From assembly GCA_903873045.1 (NCBI GenBank), contig CAIQND010000434.1, positions 1 to 9,384 on the forward strand: 9,384 bases of DNA. Direction: 5' to 3'. The notes below the pieces were generated by a model that made no database searches, was not told where the DNA came from, and saw nothing but the letters and a program-made list of their open reading frames with translations. Shown piece after piece: positions 7,344-9,384 of this stretch. The DNA is from an uncultured Methylococcaceae bacterium (GTDB lineage: Bacteria > Pseudomonadota > Gammaproteobacteria > Methylococcales > Methylomonadaceae). Both the position numbers and the translations under genes were made by a program. Numbering within the stretch: the first letter of the stretch is position 1; each line of letters begins with the position of its first letter.

Positions 7344-8636
7344 TTATAAATCAAGATAGCCAGTTTCCTCATGCAAAACGGTGTCAAGTCCTTGTACTTC
7401 TTCATCGGGAGTCACCCGCAGACCGATCCATTTATCCAGTAGTTTCAGAATTAAAAAACTAAACAAGGCACTCCAGGAAGCCGTAACAACAACGCCGACC
7501 GCCTGAATACTGAGTTGATCCATAATAGAAACGCCTTCAGGCAATCCCAGTCCACCCAAGCTGCCAGCGGCAAAAACACCGGTCAATAATGAACCGGCAA
7601 TGCCACCTATGCCATGAACAGGAAAGACGTCCAAAGAATCATCTATCTTTAACGTGCGCTTTACATATTGGGTGGCATAAAAACACACAAAACCCGCAAC
7701 AATGCCAATCACCAAGGCACCCGCAGGCCCAACAAAACCGGATGCCGGCGTAATGGTACCCAAGCCCGCCACCATACCGGTAACGATACCTAACACACTG
7801 GGTTTGCCAAAACGCTTCCATTCAATAAACATCCAGGTTAAAGCCCCTGAAGCGGCACCAATATGAGTCACCAACATAGCCATTCCAGCCCGCCCATCTG
7901 CTGTTAAGGCACTGCCGGCATTAAAACCAAACCAGCCAACCCACAACATACCAGCCCCCGTGACTACCATAGTCATATTATGAGGTGGCATGGCAGTGGT
8001 TGGAAACCCCTTTCTTTTACCCAAAATTAAGGCCGCGACCAACGCGGCAACCCCGGCATTGACATGAATAACAATGCCACCGGCAAAATCCATCACGCCC
8101 AAATCAGCCAACCAACCACCGCCCCATATCCAGTGACAGATAGGTAAATAAACAATAATCAACCATAAACCACTAAACCACAGCATAGCTGAAAATTTCA
8201 TCCGCTCGGCAAAAGCGCCCACAATTAAGGCGGGGGTAATGATGGCAAAAGTCATTTGAAACATAAAATAAACTGTTTCCGGAATATCACCCGTCATTGC
8301 AGTCGTGCTGATATCCGGCAGAAAAACTTTGGAGGTGCCACCGATAAATTGTTGCAATTCGCCGCCATCCGAATAAATAAAACTGTAGACACCTGCAAGC
8401 CAAAGAATGGAAACCATGCAGGTAATGGCAAAGCACTGCATTAACACAGATAATACGTTTTTGCTTCTGACCAATCCGGCATAAAATAATGACAGGCCCG
8501 GAATAGTCATAAACAAAACCAGCGCAGTAGACGTTAAAACCCACGCCGTATTGGCTTGATTTAATTGATTTGCAGAAGCTATTTCGGGAAGTAGCAATAA
8601 GCCTGAAATTAACTTTTTAGTTGTAATAAACGCCAT
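7344..8636 (-). CDS. amtB: Ammonium transporter AmtB
   Basis: Trimeric inner-membrane ammonium channel of the Amt/Mep/Rh family, 430 residues. A signal peptide is likely (KKLISGLLLLPEIASA, cleavage after Ala22), as in E. coli AmtB. About eleven membrane helices follow. The key residues all match E. coli mature numbering plus 23: Phe gate F130 and F238, Trp171 and Ser242 of the recruitment site, Asp183, and the twin pore histidines H191 (IVIHVNAG) and H341 (FPVHGIGG). The C-terminal tail EEVQGLD...HEETGY is the segment involved in GlnK docking. The frame continues upstream to 8723 inside glnK, but the family start is the ATG at 8636, four bases after the glnK stop. Another in-frame ATG at 8651 would overlap glnK and has badly spaced ribosome-binding bases. 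Translation is probably coupled to glnK. Confidence 0.96.
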   Translation of the reverse strand: MAFITTKKLISGLLLLPEIASANQLNQANTAWVLTSTALVLFMTIPGLSLFYAGLVRSKNVLSVLMQCFAITCMVSILWLAGVYSFIYSDGGELQQFIGGTSKVFLPDISTTAMTGDIPETVYFMFQMTFAIITPALIVGAFAERMKFSAMLWFSGLWLIIVYLPICHWIWGGGWLADLGVMDFAGGIVIHVNAGVAALVAALILGKRKGFPTTAMPPHNMTMVVTGAGMLWVGWFGFNAGSALTADGRAGMAMLVTHIGAASGALTWMFIEWKRFGKPSVLGIVTGMVAGLGTITPASGFVGPAGALVIGIVAGFVCFYATQYVKRTLKIDDSLDVFPVHGIGGIAGSLLTGVFAAGSLGGLGLPEGVSIMDQLSIQAVGVVVTASWSALFSFLILKLLDKWIGLRVTPDEEVQGLDTVLHEETGYLDL

Positions 8637-8640
8637 CTTT

Positions 8641-8979
8641 CTAAATTGCATCCTCGCCGGTTTCACCTGTTCTAATACGAACCACTTCTTCCAAATTAGA
8701 AACAAATATCTTGCCATCACCAATCTTTCCGGTATTGGCCGCTTTAACGATGGTGCTAACCGCTTTTTCTACCATATCATCAGCAACAGCAATTTCCAGC
8801 TTAACTTTTGGCAAAAAATCGACTACATATTCAGCGCCCCGATAAAGCTCGGTATGACCTTTCTGACGACCAAAGCCTTTTACTTCCGTTGCGGTAACGC
8901 CAGCAACGCCTATGTCAGATAACGCTTCTCTCACATCATCCATTTTGAACGGTTTAATGATAGCTGTTATTAATTTCAT
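8641..8979 (-). CDS. glnK: Nitrogen regulatory P-II protein GlnK
   Basis: Trimeric cytoplasmic P-II signalling protein. It senses 2-oxoglutarate, ATP/ADP and, through uridylylation, glutamine, and it blocks AmtB when nitrogen is sufficient. At 112 residues it is of standard length. It begins MKLITAIIKPFKMDDVREAL, a P-II signature. The T-loop (about 36-55) contains GRQKGHTELYRGAEY with the uridylylation target Tyr51. The C-terminal signature TGKIGDGKIFV (83-93) and the RIRTGE nucleotide-binding stretch (101-106) are intact. GGAG lies 5 bases upstream of the ATG. Linkage to amtB, four bases away, favours GlnK over GlnB; the two paralogues are otherwise hard to separate by sequence. Confidence 0.96.
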   Translation of the reverse strand: MKLITAIIKPFKMDDVREALSDIGVAGVTATEVKGFGRQKGHTELYRGAEYVVDFLPKVKLEIAVADDMVEKAVSTIVKAANTGKIGDGKIFVSNLEEVVRIRTGETGEDAI

Positions 8980-8984
8980 CTTAT

Positions 8985-8988
8985 CTCC
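8985..8988 (-). promoter_or_regulatory. Strong Shine-Dalgarno GGAG of glnK
   Basis: GGAG is spaced 5 bases from the glnK ATG at 8979 and confirms that start. It is the strongest ribosome-binding site in the window together with GGGGA before the DUF748 gene. Confidence 0.75.
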
Positions 8989-9027
8989 AAATATTATTGA
9001 GCAACAAAGTGGACTATTCAGGCTGGT

Positions 9028-9056
9028 ATGATAGTGAATTATGAATCAACATACAA
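9028..9056 (-). promoter_or_regulatory. Candidate sigma-70 promoter of glnK-amtB
   Basis: On the minus strand, TTGTAT (9051-9056) and TATCAT (9028-9033) are separated by exactly 17 bases. The -10 box matches the consensus at 5 of 6 positions and the -35 box at 3 of 6. Transcription would start near 9020, leaving a leader of about 40 bases before glnK. Many glnK genes use a sigma-54 promoter with NtrC sites, and I could not find a convincing one here, so the assignment is tentative. Confidence 0.35.
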
Positions 9057-9079
9057 TTAATAGACGGATGGGGAGCTTC

Positions 9080-9185
9080 GTAAGTATTCGCGCCCCCTTT
9101 GAAAAAAGGGGGTTGAGGGGAATTTATCTAATAAACCCCCCCCTAACCCTAATGTCATTAAGGTTATTTCTGCGAAAAAACTTAC
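9080..9185. repeat. MITE-like folded element upstream of glnK
   Basis: Imperfect terminal inverted repeats bound a 106-base segment: GTAAGTATTCGC at the left end (9080-9091) and GCGAAAAAACTTAC at the right end (9172-9185), which agree apart from a short A/T-length difference. Inside, CCCCCTTT (9093-9100) pairs with AAAGGGGG (9105-9112). GGGTTGAGGGG (9110-9120) pairs with CCCCTAACCC (9140-9149) with one bulged G. The two internal stems share G residues, so they are alternative folds. There is no coding capacity. I see no clear target-site duplication. The structure suggests a non-autonomous mobile or dispersed repeat, but its copy number is unknown. Confidence 0.5.
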
Positions 9186-9331
9186 CTATTAGAAGAATCC
9201 AATCGTTTTCTTGATTGGGAAAATCCTACTTTTGATGGGTAAAATATTCTCCGGAAATCACCTTAAACTATGAACAATGAATAGCCTATTAACCACACAT
9301 GAGCAGCAATATACAGGTATCGTCACCGTAG

Positions 9332-9365
9332 AGACGCGATTTATCGCGTCTTTATTTATCGCGTC
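9332..9365. repeat. Short palindrome with a duplicated half-site
   Basis: AGACGCGA (9332-9339) pairs with TCGCGTCT (9344-9351) across a 4-base loop. The 11-base string TTTATCGCGTC then occurs twice, at 9340-9350 and 9355-9365, a 15-base period. This resembles small dispersed intergenic repeats. T-rich bases follow the stem, but no gene upstream on the plus strand would need it as a terminator. Confidence 0.6.
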
Positions 9366-9384
9366 CCAACATCCGAAAACCCAC

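Larger units (their letters stand above)
8980..9384. other. Non-coding region upstream of glnK
   Basis: These 405 bases contain no convincing gene on either strand. They hold the glnK ribosome-binding site and candidate promoter (8985-9056), the MITE-like element (9080-9185) and the palindromic repeat (9332-9365). The stretch 9186-9331 between the two repeats is AT-rich; I see no feature in it beyond short chance open frames. Confidence 0.7.

Noticed and set aside
8637..8723. Upstream extension of amtB beginning MVMARYLFLIWKK
   Set aside because: It lies inside the glnK coding sequence in another frame and would put 29 extra residues before a normal signal peptide.
9001..9018. Possible sigma-54 promoter upstream of glnK on the minus strand (GTCCAC, then TTGC)
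   Set aside because: The -12 TTGC is present, but the position of the invariant -24 GG reads GT and other -24 bases also fail. No NtrC-type dyad was seen nearby.
9162..9242. Open stretch reading YLLEESNRFLDWENPTFDG on the plus strand
   Set aside because: The composition looks protein-like, but it is about 26 codons, has no start codon, and begins inside the MITE-like element. It could be a gene relic; there is not enough to call it.
9277..9384. Plus-strand frame starting MNSLLTTHEQQYTG that stays open to the window end
   Set aside because: It is only 36 codons, has no ribosome-binding site, and its second half is simply the palindromic repeat read through, so chance is the likelier explanation.

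Overview
The window looks like ordinary chromosomal sequence from a moderately AT-rich gammaproteobacterium. A Methylococcales-type methanotroph is my best guess. It rests on the mix of GlnK/AmtB, type II secretion and DUF748 genes and on the style of the intergenic palindromes; no marker gene fixes the taxon. Every recognisable gene lies on the minus strand, so transcription runs from high to low coordinates.

Layout in the direction of transcription: (1) 8980-9384 is non-coding. It holds a probable glnK promoter, a folded MITE-like element at about 9080-9185, and a second palindromic repeat at 9332-9365. (2) glnK (8641-8979) and amtB (7344-8636) form a two-gene ammonium-sensing and transport operon, closed by a strong intrinsic terminator at 7287-7317. 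(3) The gap 7101-7286 carries a REP-like palindrome at 7162-7216. (4) A 1203-residue AsmA-like/DUF748 envelope protein (3489-7100) has a large internal tandem duplication. (5) After 76 bases with no terminator come gspE (1727-3412), gspF (508-1725), gspG (65-493) and the first 21 codons of a further gene (1-65), probably the next pseudopilin. These last genes abut or overlap by a base or two.

How they work together: GlnK gates AmtB according to nitrogen status. GspE (ATPase), GspF (inner-membrane platform) and GspG (major pseudopilin) are the motor and piston of a type II secretion system. gspC, gspD and the minor pseudopilins are not in view and would be expected beyond the left edge or elsewhere. 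The DUF748 protein is a single-pass, mostly periplasmic protein that may be co-transcribed with the secretion genes. An envelope-assembly or lipid-transport role is inferred from the AsmA-like family only.

I see no defence system, CRISPR array, tRNA, rRNA or transposase. The less routine items are the 223-residue-period duplication in the DUF748 protein, its apparently split OmpA-like C-terminus, its position as possible first gene of the gsp cluster, and three unrelated palindromic repeats in the spaces around glnK-amtB.
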